NCBI GenBank assembly: GCA_001664505.1
Contig: CP011806.1
Location: 5,449,874-5,513,873 of the forward strand
DNA: 64,000 nucleotides
Origin: Acidobacteria bacterium Mor1
GTDB taxonomy: Bacteria; Acidobacteriota; Polarisedimenticolia; Polarisedimenticolales; Polarisedimenticolaceae
Reading direction: 5' to 3'
Below, one piece after another: positions 6,904 to 15,331 of the stretch (position 1 is its first letter; each line of letters opens with the position of its first letter). Below the pieces are notes generated by a model. That model had not been told where the DNA came from. It was given only the letters and a program-made list of their open reading frames with translations, and searched no databases. Made by a program: the position numbers and the translations under genes.

Positions 6904-9900
6904 AGCCGGCCCCGCCACGCTCGCCTCGACCGGCTCGCAGGTCACCGGCTCCAGCTCGTCCCGGCGGTGGCCGAACTCACCCTGGCCACAGGCGTTCTCC
7001 GCCCGCACCAGGTAGTAGAACCCCTCGCCCGGGGCGGGCACCTCGTGCAGCGCGTCGTAGCTCGGTTCGGCGGTCTCGGTGCGGCAGGAGGTGTTGGTCT
7101 CGTCCAGTACTCCGGCGGCCCGCAGGTCGCTGAGGGAACCGGAGACCAGCTCATAGCCGGTCTCCGGTCCAGCGGTGGCTCCCACGTCGCTCCAGCTCAG
7201 GCTGGTGCGCGACGCGAACACGATCTGGTTGGCGTAACCCGGAGCCGCCCACAGGTCCGGGTTGGTCACCGCGCAGTCGTTGCCGTCCAGGGAGCCGTCG
7301 ATGTCACGGTCGCCACCGAGCCGGGGGCCGTCGCCGACCGGCACGCAGAAGAAGCTGATCGGCCCTTCGGCCTGGGTGCGTAGCTCCTCGGTGGTCATCT
7401 TTTCGCCGGCCAGGTCGGTGCGCCACTCGAGCAGCGAATAACGCAGGCGCCGCACCTCGCCGCCCATCAGGGTCGAGGCGGTCAGATCGCAGTGGCGCTG
7501 GATCAGTTCGAAATCGCCGAGCTGCAGCAGGAGCGCGATCCGCGACTCCTGGTCGGCGGTCCCGGTCGGAGCCGCGCCGGCGGGCACCGTGACCGTGTGA
7601 CCCACCGAAGGCTTCACGCCGGTGGGGAAGGACAGCATGAACGCCGCCACGTCATGGACCGCCTGGGAGTTGGCTGCGTCGAAGCCGAACTTGCGCGAGG
7701 CCATGAAGGTCAGGAGATCCGGGATCGAGCCGTCGTGCAGGTAACCGAAGCCGGACTTGGATTCCGGCATCAGGGTGTCGCCGGCGGCGCCGAAGGTCGG
7801 CCCCTGCTTCTCGTACATGTTGCGCAGGTGCGGGACCTTGATGTCCGAGTGGGCGGAGGAGAAGTCCGCCTCGCCCCCGGCGAACAGGCCGGCCGCATCC
7901 GCGGCGGTCGGCTCCACCGGCTCGACGCCACCCTGCACGCCGCCGGCGGCGCCGTGAGGCATGCTGTGGCAGCCGGCGCAGGGGGAGGCCGCGCGGATCG
8001 CGTTGTTCTCGAACAGCGATTTACCGTTCTGCGGGTTACCGGTCACGCCATGGTCGGCGTACACGGTCAGCGCGTCGGGCAGGCTGTCGTCAAGGGCGCG
8101 GTAGGGGTTCGGCGGCAGGGTGATGCCCAGGGCGAACTGCCGGAACAGCTCCATGTCCTCGGAGCTCAAACCCTCGGGGGCCGCTTCGGTGCCGATGTTC
8201 TCGGAGCCGAGCAGGTTGTGGAATGCCTCGTTGAACTCGGCGAACGTGCCCTTGTCGCCGCGCCAGTGCAGCGGCTCGAGCATCCCGCGGAAGGTCTGGG
8301 TCGTCATCGGACCCTTCTGCGGGTCGAAACCGTTGTGGTCGGAGCAGAGGCCGACGCCGGGGATGCACTCCACCGGGCCGTCGGGGGTGGCCAGCACGAA
8401 ACGCACGTTGTCGTCGTTGCGGGAGTAGGGGACGAATTCACCTTCCGGGTCGCCCAGGTCCCAGGCGAGCTGGTCCAGATCGCCGGAGATGTGGCAGGTG
8501 GCGCAGGAAGCGTCGCCGTGGGCCGAGTTGATGCCGTCGTACATCAGCGGCCGGCCTTCCTTGGTAATGTCGTCGCTGGGGTCGTGGAGCGAGATCTCGT
8601 CGAGCAGGCTCAGCGCGCCGGTGTCGATCACGGCGATCGAGTTGCTGAAGCGGCGTAGGGCGTAGAGCCGGGAGACATCCTCCCGCAGGGTCACGCCGCT
8701 GGGGCCGCCACCGATCTCCACCGCGTCGGGGTTGGCCCGGTCGGCGCCGAAGATGCAGCTCCCGTCGAGGCAGCTGCCGTCGACCCGGAAGATCTTGCTG
8801 GAACCGATGGCGGTCAGGTAGCCGTGGCTGCCGTCGGCTTCCCAGACCAGGTTGCCCGGCTGCGAGACGCTGACCGTGCGCTCGGCGAAGTTGGTCGCCG
8901 GGTCGCTCCCGCGGTCGATGTGGGTGTTGAGGTCGAGCTGGTCGATAGCGATGTCCTGGCCCAGGGGGCCGGCGTTCAGGTCCACGACCGTCAGCTTGTT
9001 GTCGACCACGTGGCCCTTGAGCCCCAGATCATGGGAGAAGCGCACGTGGTTGCGGGCGTCGGTGTTGGGCACGTAGATCTTGCCGCTCTGGGGATGCACC
9101 GAGACCTCGAACAGGGTGGTGCCCAGGTGGGGCACGGTGTCGCTGATCGTCAGGGTCGTGGTGTCGATCACGAACAGGTCGCGATCGGGCAGCCGCAGGG
9201 GCAGGCAATGGCTCCAGTCCTGGCCGGCCTCGTCCTCCCAGCGCTGGTTGGCCTCGTTCCACTTGACGATCAGGCCGGTCTCCGGATGACCGCCGGGAAC
9301 CGCCGGGAGTTCGCTGTTGCGCTCGATGCCCGCCGGCAGCGGCGGGTAGCCGTGAGGGGCGCCGTCGCAAAGCAGGGTGTTCTTGTTCACGGCGCCGAGT
9401 ACGGCGTCCCGCAGGAAGCGGCGGCTGTCCGCCAGCACCACGCCGTTGAGCACGGTGGTCTGGTTGCCCGAGTGCAGCACCACGGCGTAGACCTGGGAGC
9501 CGTCGGCGGAGACCGCCAGGGCCCGGGTATCCATGCCGAACAGGTCGATCACCGCCGGAGCGGCATCGAGGTTCGCCAGATCATAGGCGTGGACGGCGTC
9601 TTCCTGGGAGATGGCGACGAAGGCCTTGCCGTTGGCGAAGACCACGTCGCTGGGCTCATCGCCGGTTTGGAGCGTCTTGACCGTCAGGCCCAGGTTGAGA
9701 TCCACGATGGAGATCGAATCGGAGAGGTGGTTGACCACCCAGACTTCGTTGTCGGTCCGCGCCGCCACGGTGACCGGTTCCAGGCCGACGAAGATTGTCC
9801 GCGGGTTGAGCAGGTTGCCCGCCGCATCCAGATCGAACACCTCGAGGGCCGCATCGGGGGTGTTGACCGCCAGCAGGCGGGTCCCGTCAGGCGTCAGGGT

Positions 9901-10008
9901 GATCGGCCGCACGTGGGAGCTCTCGAAGTTCACATAAGAACTGGCCGAGGCTGCGGTGCAGGCGATCAGCAGGACGACGATGGCGGCGATGATCGATCGG
10001 GTCGGCAT
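6784..10008 (-). CDS. exported YVTN beta-propeller/di-haem cytochrome c protein
   Basis: An ATG at 10008 after GGAGACCCGAGT gives 1074 residues beginning with a signal peptide (SIIAAIVVLLIACTAASA). Residues about 25-500 hold YVTN/WD40-like propeller repeats (ITLTPDGTRLLAVNTPD, VTVAARTDNEVWVVNH, LAVSADGSQVYAVVL). Two c-type haem motifs follow: CATCH at 502-506 and CAGCH at 677-681, in a cytochrome-c-peroxidase/MauG-like region with PHLRNMYEKQGPTFG and GYLHDGSIPDLLTFM. The protein is thus periplasmic and redox-active, perhaps an oxidase or electron carrier with a docking propeller. Near the C-terminus is a shared module with GEGFYYLVRAENACGQG. About 40 more residues follow, antisense to the convergent lipoprotein gene, suggesting loss of an earlier stop codon. 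Confidence 0.85.
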   Translation of the reverse strand: MPTRSIIAAIVVLLIACTAASASSYVNFESSHVRPITLTPDGTRLLAVNTPDAALEVFDLDAAGNLLNPRTIFVGLEPVTVAARTDNEVWVVNHLSDSISIVDLNLGLTVKTLQTGDEPSDVVFANGKAFVAISQEDAVHAYDLANLDAAPAVIDLFGMDTRALAVSADGSQVYAVVLHSGNQTTVLNGVVLADSRRFLRDAVLGAVNKNTLLCDGAPHGYPPLPAGIERNSELPAVPGGHPETGLIVKWNEANQRWEDEAGQDWSHCLPLRLPDRDLFVIDTTTLTISDTVPHLGTTLFEVSVHPQSGKIYVPNTDARNHVRFSHDLGLKGHVVDNKLTVVDLNAGPLGQDIAIDQLDLNTHIDRGSDPATNFAERTVSVSQPGNLVWEADGSHGYLTAIGSSKIFRVDGSCLDGSCIFGADRANPDAVEIGGGPSGVTLREDVSRLYALRRFSNSIAVIDTGALSLLDEISLHDPSDDITKEGRPLMYDGINSAHGDASCATCHISGDLDQLAWDLGDPEGEFVPYSRNDDNVRFVLATPDGPVECIPGVGLCSDHNGFDPQKGPMTTQTFRGMLEPLHWRGDKGTFAEFNEAFHNLLGSENIGTEAAPEGLSSEDMELFRQFALGITLPPNPYRALDDSLPDALTVYADHGVTGNPQNGKSLFENNAIRAASPCAGCHSMPHGAAGGVQGGVEPVEPTAADAAGLFAGGEADFSSAHSDIKVPHLRNMYEKQGPTFGAAGDTLMPESKSGFGYLHDGSIPDLLTFMASRKFGFDAANSQAVHDVAAFMLSFPTGVKPSVGHTVTVPAGAAPTGTADQESRIALLLQLGDFELIQRHCDLTASTLMGGEVRRLRYSLLEWRTDLAGEKMTTEELRTQAEGPISFFCVPVGDGPRLGGDRDIDGSLDGNDCAVTNPDLWAAPGYANQIVFASRTSLSWSDVGATAGPETGYELVSGSLSDLRAAGVLDETNTSCRTETAEPSYDALHEVPAPGEGFYYLVRAENACGQGEFGHRRDELEPVTCEPVEASVAGPASEVLQGGHGRDRDPVDVGTPVLRLPVAGQQILTRSRLAR

Positions 10009-10142
10009 ACTCGGGTCTCCGTAGTTGCATCCACGCCCGAGCGGTCGGCATTCGGGCGCAAGCAAAAACTACGGAAGCTTCGGGCAAGCTCCAGATCCAA
10101 TGCTGTAAGTCGGATGGTTTGACGGGCAGGGGATCGGTCGAT

Positions 10143-10166
10143 TCCGGGCCTTCCGGCAGGCCCGGA
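10143..10166 (-). terminator. stem-loop after the CLC gene
   Basis: TCCGGGCC (10143-10150) and GGCCCGGA (10159-10166) form a perfect 8-bp stem around an 8-base loop, just after the stop of the CLC gene on the minus strand. No T-run follows, so it may end transcription weakly or only stabilise the message end. Confidence 0.4.
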
Positions 10167-10173
10167 GACGCGG

Positions 10174-12258
10174 TTACGAAACCGGCGGTTCGTTTCCGCC
10201 GACAAGGCAGCGGCGCAGGCCCTGCAGGTGTCCCCGGCGCGCATAGGCGGTAATGCGATCGCCCGCCTCGAAGCGGGTGTCCCCGTGGGGGAAGATCACC
10301 GAGCCGTCGATCCGCCTCACCGAAATCAACAGGGACTCCTCGGGTAGCTCGCGGCTCAGTTCGGCGACGGTCTTGCCCAGGCAGTGGGAACGGTCGTCCA
10401 CCTCGACCTCGAGGAACTCGACGGTCTCGGCACGGCGCAGGTTCATCGGAATGTTCAGGGCGTCGCTGCTGCGGCGGGTCAACGCCAGATTGTAGGCCCG
10501 CACGATGTCGTTGCGCCGCACGACGCCGAGCACCCGGCGGTTGTCGGGGTCGTCGATCACCGGAAGCCGCGAGAGGTCCCGGGGGCCCATCTTGCGCAGC
10601 ACCGCGTCGAGGGTCTCCTCCCGGCGGGCGGTGACGACGCTTGAGGTCATGATGTCCCGCACGGTCAGGTCGTCGGCGGAGCCGGCGGAGTTGCGCAGGT
10701 CCGCCAGGGACACGATGCCCTCCAGCCGCTCCTGGGCATCGGCGACGGGGAAGGCGTGGCGGTTGGTCTGGAGGAACAGCTCGGTCAGCTCCCGGAGCGG
10801 TGTCTCGGGCAGCACCGTCGGCGACTCGCTCATGACCTCGGCGGCCCGCACCCCCTGGAGCACGTCGGCATCCTGGCCGCGCTTGAGGTTCACGCCGCGT
10901 CGGGTCAGCTTCATCGTGTAGATCGACTCACCGCCGGTCAGCTGCCGGCTGACCAGGGTGGCGGTGACCACCGTCAGCATCAACGGCAGGATGATCGTGT
11001 AGTCCCCGGTCATCTCGAACATCATGATCACCGCGGTCATCGCCGCGTGGGTCGAGCCGGCGAACACCGCGCCCATCCCGACCAGCGCGTAGGCTCCCGG
11101 TGGCCCGGGTAGCTCGGGGAAGAGCTGGTGCATCAGGATGCCGAAGCTGCCGCCGAGCATCGATCCGATGAAGAGACCGGGCGCGAACACACCGCCGGAG
11201 CCGCCGGAGCCCAGGGTGATCGAGGTCGCCAGGATCTTGAGCGCCATCAGGGCCAGCATGACGCCCAGCATCGGCAGCAACGGTTCGGCGCTGAGGCCGG
11301 ACTCGATGGTGCTGTAGCCCACGGCGTAGACCTGGGGCACCCCATCGAAGCCGAGGCCCGGGGCCTGGCTGTAGAGCAGCGCCAGGCAGCCCAGCAACAC
11401 CCCGCCGATGGCCGGCTTGAACCACTCGGGCACACCCTTCCAGGCGTCGAACAGGTCCTCGAACTTGTAGATGCTACGGCTGTAGAGCACCGCGACCAGC
11501 GCCGCGATGACGCCCAGCACCGCGTACATCGGGAACTCCCACAGCGACTCGATGGCGTAGTCCGGCGTGGCGAAGGCCGGCACGTCGCCGAAGGCGGCCC
11601 GGCCGATCACGCTGGCGGTGACCGAGGAGACCACCACCGTGCCGAAGGCCCGGGTGCCGAAGTCGCTGAGGATCACCTCCATGGCGAAGATCACGCCGGC
11701 GATGGGGGCGTTGAAGGTGGCGGCGATGCCGGCGGCGGCGCCGCTGGCCACCAGGGTCTTGGTCCGGGTCTCGGACAGGCGCAGCAGCTGGCCGACGGTG
11801 GAGCCGATAGTCGAGCCGATCTGCACGATCGGACCCTCCCGGCCGACCGAGGCGCCACTGCCGATGGAGACCGCCGACGCCAGGGATTTGACGATGGCCA
11901 CCCGCGGTCGAATGCGGCCCCCCTTGAGGGCGACCGCGGCCATGACCTCGGGGACGCCGTGACCCTTGGCTTCCCGGGCGAAGTAGTAGATCAGCGGTCC
12001 CACGATCAGGCCGCCCAGCATCGGGGCCAGCACCACGTAGCTGGAGCCGGCGCCGGCAGTCCAGCGGGGCAACAGATCGAAGCAGATGTGCTCGACCTGA
12101 TGAATCAGCCAGCGAAAGGCCACGCCGCCGAAGCCGGCGGTGATGCCGACCAACATCGCGGTTCCCAGCAGCACCGCATCCGCCGGTGGGCGGTAGCGAC
12201 CGAGCAGCACGGCGGAGCGCCGGCTGAGTCGTCGCAGCGTGGATCTGGGGCCGGGCAT
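10174..12258 (-). CDS. CLC-family chloride channel/transporter with CBS pair and TrkA-C domain
   Basis: The protein has 694 residues. The membrane part (about 25-440) has the CLC signatures GHGVPEV (99-105), GSGASVGREGP (133-143, gating glutamate E141) and GSGGSGGVFAPGLFIG (helix N loop). The candidate helix-R tyrosine is in ESIYTMKLTRRG. Two CBS domains follow (about 455-580: EVMSESPTVLPETPLRELTE and RDIMTSSVVTARREETLDAV), then a TrkA-C-like domain to the end (EVEVDDRSHCLGKTVAELS). The internal proton-glutamate position after FNAPIAGVIFAM reads E194-V195, so the residue matching E203 of E. coli ClC is valine, as in CLC channels. It moves chloride or another anion across the inner membrane. 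The cytoplasmic domains suggest nucleotide control. Confidence 0.92.
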   Translation of the reverse strand: MPGPRSTLRRLSRRSAVLLGRYRPPADAVLLGTAMLVGITAGFGGVAFRWLIHQVEHICFDLLPRWTAGAGSSYVVLAPMLGGLIVGPLIYYFAREAKGHGVPEVMAAVALKGGRIRPRVAIVKSLASAVSIGSGASVGREGPIVQIGSTIGSTVGQLLRLSETRTKTLVASGAAAGIAATFNAPIAGVIFAMEVILSDFGTRAFGTVVVSSVTASVIGRAAFGDVPAFATPDYAIESLWEFPMYAVLGVIAALVAVLYSRSIYKFEDLFDAWKGVPEWFKPAIGGVLLGCLALLYSQAPGLGFDGVPQVYAVGYSTIESGLSAEPLLPMLGVMLALMALKILATSITLGSGGSGGVFAPGLFIGSMLGGSFGILMHQLFPELPGPPGAYALVGMGAVFAGSTHAAMTAVIMMFEMTGDYTIILPLMLTVVTATLVSRQLTGGESIYTMKLTRRGVNLKRGQDADVLQGVRAAEVMSESPTVLPETPLRELTELFLQTNRHAFPVADAQERLEGIVSLADLRNSAGSADDLTVRDIMTSSVVTARREETLDAVLRKMGPRDLSRLPVIDDPDNRRVLGVVRRNDIVRAYNLALTRRSSDALNIPMNLRRAETVEFLEVEVDDRSHCLGKTVAELSRELPEESLLISVRRIDGSVIFPHGDTRFEAGDRITAYARRGHLQGLRRCLVGGNEPPVS

Positions 12259-12323
12259 CGGCGTTCATCTCCGGAAGGAACAGCCCGGCGACTGTAGCAG
12301 GTTCCGGAATCCGGTCCAGCGTC

Positions 12324-13187
12324 CTACCGGGCGCTCTCGATCTGCTGCAGCATCGCCAGGGAGATGGTCTCCGCCGGTTCGGCGGACTCACGGATCTCGT
12401 CGAGGTAGCGCACCCAGACGTGGGCCCCGTCCCGGGCGCGGATGATCTCGATCAGCACCCGGGTCTCACCTTCATCCCGGACCTCGCGGCCGTTGACCAC
12501 GTAGTCGAGTTCAAGTTCGGAGCACATCGGCTGCAGCCGCTGGGGGGAACCGTCGTAGGCCGCCGTCGTGGTCGGACCGACGACCTCCAGATCGGCGGGC
12601 GCGTTGCCGATGCGCCGCAGGATGTCTTCGGCGATCGGATTGCCCGGCCTCAGGGGGCTGTCGGCGAGCAGGGGTTCGAAGGGCATCACGGCGACCCGGG
12701 GTACGGCGTTGCCCTGGAGCACCGGGGACTCGGGGGTGTCACCGCCGAGTTGCGAGCGGACGACGACGATGGCCAGCAAAGCCATCGCCAACACGAGTCC
12801 GGAGGCGACCCAGGGCGCCGGCGATCGTGAACCATCGGAGCTTTCTTCGGCCGGGCCTTCCGGGCCCGCAACCAGACGGTACCCCCGGCGGGGAATGGTC
12901 TCGAGGAACTGCGGCTCGCCGGCGGAATCGCCCAGCGCTCGACGCACCTGGCGCACGCAGGTGTGGACGCTCTGCTCCACGTCGACCTCGACATCGGGCC
13001 AGAGCAACTGGGCGATCTCGTCCCGCGTGACGATCTCGGGCGCCCTGCGGGCCAGGTGCGCCAGCAGCCGCGCCGGCTGCGGCGACAGGCGCACCGTGTC
13101 TCGATCGGGGTGGCGCAGTTCGCCGCTCCGCTCATCGAGCTGGAACGGGCCGAAGTGGAGATGCGTCGGCTCCGAGGGCTGACTCAC
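12324..13187 (-). CDS. CadC/ToxR-like membrane-bound winged-helix regulator
   Basis: The GTG at 13187 is chosen because GGAG lies eight bases upstream and because it places the start close to FGPFQLDERSG, as is usual for the family; a GTG at 13214 is possible. This gives 287 residues. The N-terminal OmpR-type winged helix (about 8-105) has RLLAHLARRAPEIVTRDEI, VHTCVRQVRRALGD and TIPRRGYRLV. One membrane segment follows (WVASGLVLAMALLAIVVV, about 125-142). The periplasmic domain resembles FlgO/TolB-N-like domains (VAVMPFEPLLAD, DLEVVGPTTTAAYDG, LELDYVVNGREV). It probably senses an envelope signal and binds DNA directly. The upstream gene on this strand, an ankyrin protein, ends 13 bp before it. 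Confidence 0.85.
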   Translation of the reverse strand: MSQPSEPTHLHFGPFQLDERSGELRHPDRDTVRLSPQPARLLAHLARRAPEIVTRDEIAQLLWPDVEVDVEQSVHTCVRQVRRALGDSAGEPQFLETIPRRGYRLVAGPEGPAEESSDGSRSPAPWVASGLVLAMALLAIVVVRSQLGGDTPESPVLQGNAVPRVAVMPFEPLLADSPLRPGNPIAEDILRRIGNAPADLEVVGPTTTAAYDGSPQRLQPMCSELELDYVVNGREVRDEGETRVLIEIIRARDGAHVWVRYLDEIRESAEPAETISLAMLQQIESAR

Positions 13188-13200
13188 GTATCGAACTCCG

Positions 13201-14646
13201 TCAGCGGCCGGCACCTCGCCGGCGCAGGATGTCGATCACGTCGGTGCGTTCCCGTTGCTGCGCCAGTTGCAGTGGCGTCTGTGCCACGCCTCCGAACTTG
13301 CGTCCGGGGCGGTCGACGTCCGCTCCGTGATCGAGCAGCAACTCTACCATCGAGGTCAGGCCGCCCATGGCCGCCCAGTGCAGCGCCGTGGTGCCCAGCC
13401 AGTGCTGGCGTTCCACCTGAGCGCCCCGCTCGAGTAGAAGCTGCATGATCTCCAGGTTGCCGCCACCGATCACCGGGTACCACAGCAATGCGAAGTCATG
13501 GGCGCCCCGCTCGTGGATACGTCGCGGGTCCTCGTCGAGCAGCGCTCGCACCCGGCCGGTGTCGCCGCGCATCACCGCCGTGGGCAGCGAGTAGGGCGCT
13601 CCCTGTTCCAGCAGGTAGTCGACGATGTCCTTGCGGCCCATGTGGGCTCCCGCCTCGACGGCGCGCTCGCCGGTGGTCGCGACCGAGTGCGCCAGGCGTG
13701 CATCGCGGGACACCGCCTCGCGGACCGCATCGAGGTTGCCGTGAGCGCTGCCGACGACACGCCTGCGCTGTCTCGGAGAAATGCCCGACAGCTCACGAGG
13801 GGAGTAGGCCTTGCCGCGCGAGTCGTAGGCCTCTCGAGAGGTGTTGTGGTCCCGGGGAATCTGGCGATGGCGGCGCAGCAGTTCGACCACACCGGCGTGG
13901 CCTGCGGATTGCGCCACGGCTACGGCGCTGCGCCCGCGGGCATCCAGCGCATCGAGGTTCGCTCCCCTGCGAATCAGGATCTCGACGATGGCCTGGGATC
14001 CGCGGCTTGCCGCGAGGTGCAGCGGCGGCGCCTCTCGCTTACCGGGAGCATCCGGAGCGGCGGCGTTGGCCAGCAGGGTCGCCGCGGTCAGTTCCGCGAC
14101 CTCCAGATCGGGGAACAGCAGCGCCGCCTGTAGCGCCGAGACGCCCCGGGTCGCCACGTCGGGATGCCCGTTGGCCGCATAGACCCGCCAGATGTCGGTT
14201 CCCGCGCCCCCCAGCGCCGCTGCAAACATCGCGCTGCCGCCGATCGGATGGTCCTGGTCCGGGGACGGTGATCGCGCCGCATCGGTCAGCGTGCCGACCC
14301 GCTCCCAGTCGCCGGCGAGGGCCGCTTCGTGGAAGTCCGGAAGGTAGCCCCGTTCCAGCAGGAAATCACCGACCGGGTCGTGGCCTCCGAGGTGAGCCAG
14401 GGTGAATCCGCTACGACCCTGGGCGTCGAGCGCCTTGACCAGCTCTGGGTGAGCATCGAGGGCTTTGCGTACCGCTTCCAGGTCCCCTTGCTTCGCCGCT
14501 TTCAGGTAGCGCCTTCGGGTCTCCGCCGCGTTCCGGGTGCCCGCACCCTCCCGAGCCTGAGCCGTGGCTGAACCGAGGAAGCCGGAGAGGGCGAGGCCGG
14601 CGGTGCCGGTCAACGTGCGTTTGACGAAGGTCCTGCGAGACGGCAT
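13201..14646 (-). CDS. Tat-exported ankyrin-repeat protein
   Basis: The ATG follows GGAGCGCCTC, giving 481 residues. The N-terminus is a twin-arginine signal, SRRTFVKRTLTGTAGLALSG, so it is folded before export. Ankyrin repeats fill the rest, in two groups (about 45-265 and 300-475): LKAAKQGDLEAVRKALDAHP, PLHLAASRGSQAIVEILIRR, ALHWAAMGGLTSMVELLLDH, PLQLAQQRERTDVIDILRRR. Between them a basic linker (about 265-300) has no repeat. Ankyrin arrays bind other proteins; no enzyme motif is seen. Tat export of a cofactor-free repeat protein is slightly unusual. It probably shares an operon with the CadC-like regulator downstream. Confidence 0.87.
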   Translation of the reverse strand: MPSRRTFVKRTLTGTAGLALSGFLGSATAQAREGAGTRNAAETRRRYLKAAKQGDLEAVRKALDAHPELVKALDAQGRSGFTLAHLGGHDPVGDFLLERGYLPDFHEAALAGDWERVGTLTDAARSPSPDQDHPIGGSAMFAAALGGAGTDIWRVYAANGHPDVATRGVSALQAALLFPDLEVAELTAATLLANAAAPDAPGKREAPPLHLAASRGSQAIVEILIRRGANLDALDARGRSAVAVAQSAGHAGVVELLRRHRQIPRDHNTSREAYDSRGKAYSPRELSGISPRQRRRVVGSAHGNLDAVREAVSRDARLAHSVATTGERAVEAGAHMGRKDIVDYLLEQGAPYSLPTAVMRGDTGRVRALLDEDPRRIHERGAHDFALLWYPVIGGGNLEIMQLLLERGAQVERQHWLGTTALHWAAMGGLTSMVELLLDHGADVDRPGRKFGGVAQTPLQLAQQRERTDVIDILRRRGAGR

Positions 14647-14869
14647 GAGGCGCTCCTTTGGTGCGTCGACAGTGACGCGAGCTCGAAGCTAGCCGTCGAG
14701 AGGTCGTCATGTTCCCGAAAGTATTCTGATCGATTCCTGAAACTCCTTAACGCCGCACTTATCGAAGTTTTTTTCTCATCGGAATTCACCCGGTTGCTCT
14801 TTTTTTGACATATCGCGAGCACTACGTTCGAGCCGCGCCAATACGTCTGAGGCGATATCGGAGCGTACC

Positions 14870-15331
14870 GTGCGTGGTTTTGCAGGCTTGATGATTATTG
14901 GAGCTTTGACCGGGATGCTGGTGGAGATCTCACTCCTGATGTGGGACTTCAACCGCTTCGCCGCGGACCCCAGCTTGCCCTTCGCCTGGGGCGCTGCGTT
15001 CCTGGCCCTGTTCTATCTGTTCCAGTACCTGATCGGCGCCTGCGGGGTGCGCCTGTTCGCCGGGATGTTCGGTCTCAAGTCCTACCTATCGCCGATGATC
15101 CTGCTGGGCGTGTTCATCGCCATCACCGACTACGTGCAAACCCTCGAGACCGTTCGGGGCACCATCGAAGCCTCGCCGATGTTCTTCCTGATCGTGCCGG
15201 TGTTGCTCGACACGGTGCTGGCCCTGGGCGTGGCCCGGATCCTTCAGCCCTGGGGGCAGCTCCCCGAGGCGAAGCTCTTTCCGGTGAGCACCGCGCGGCA
15301 GTCCCGGGCGGCCCACAGCTACGCCCGCTAG
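14870..15331 (+). CDS. small integral membrane protein, unknown function
   Basis: A GTG start at 14870 gives 153 residues with four hydrophobic segments at about 5-22, 38-60, 72-90 and 105-125, then a short basic tail. I recognise no family. Charged residues inside the segments are few, which argues for a simple helical bundle rather than a transporter. The 223-bp gap upstream is AT-rich, with T-runs and a TTGACA at 14805-14810 but no convincing -10 at the right distance. The stop codon shares the palindrome CTAG with that of the convergent gene. Confidence 0.7.
   Translation: MRGFAGLMIIGALTGMLVEISLLMWDFNRFAADPSLPFAWGAAFLALFYLFQYLIGACGVRLFAGMFGLKSYLSPMILLGVFIAITDYVQTLETVRGTIEASPMFFLIVPVLLDTVLALGVARILQPWGQLPEAKLFPVSTARQSRAAHSYAR

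Noticed and set aside
7492-10122. Long plus-strand frames across the cytochrome gene
   Set aside because: They are antisense to haem motifs and propeller repeats, lack ribosome-binding sites, and have low-complexity Gly/Val/Arg composition.
11128-12297. Plus-strand frame of 389 codons across the CLC gene
   Set aside because: It mirrors the membrane domain; its sequence is His/Gly/Gln-rich without any fold signal.
14805-14810. TTGACA as promoter of the small membrane protein
   Set aside because: A -35 match is clear but no -10 hexamer lies 16-18 bp downstream, so no promoter is called.
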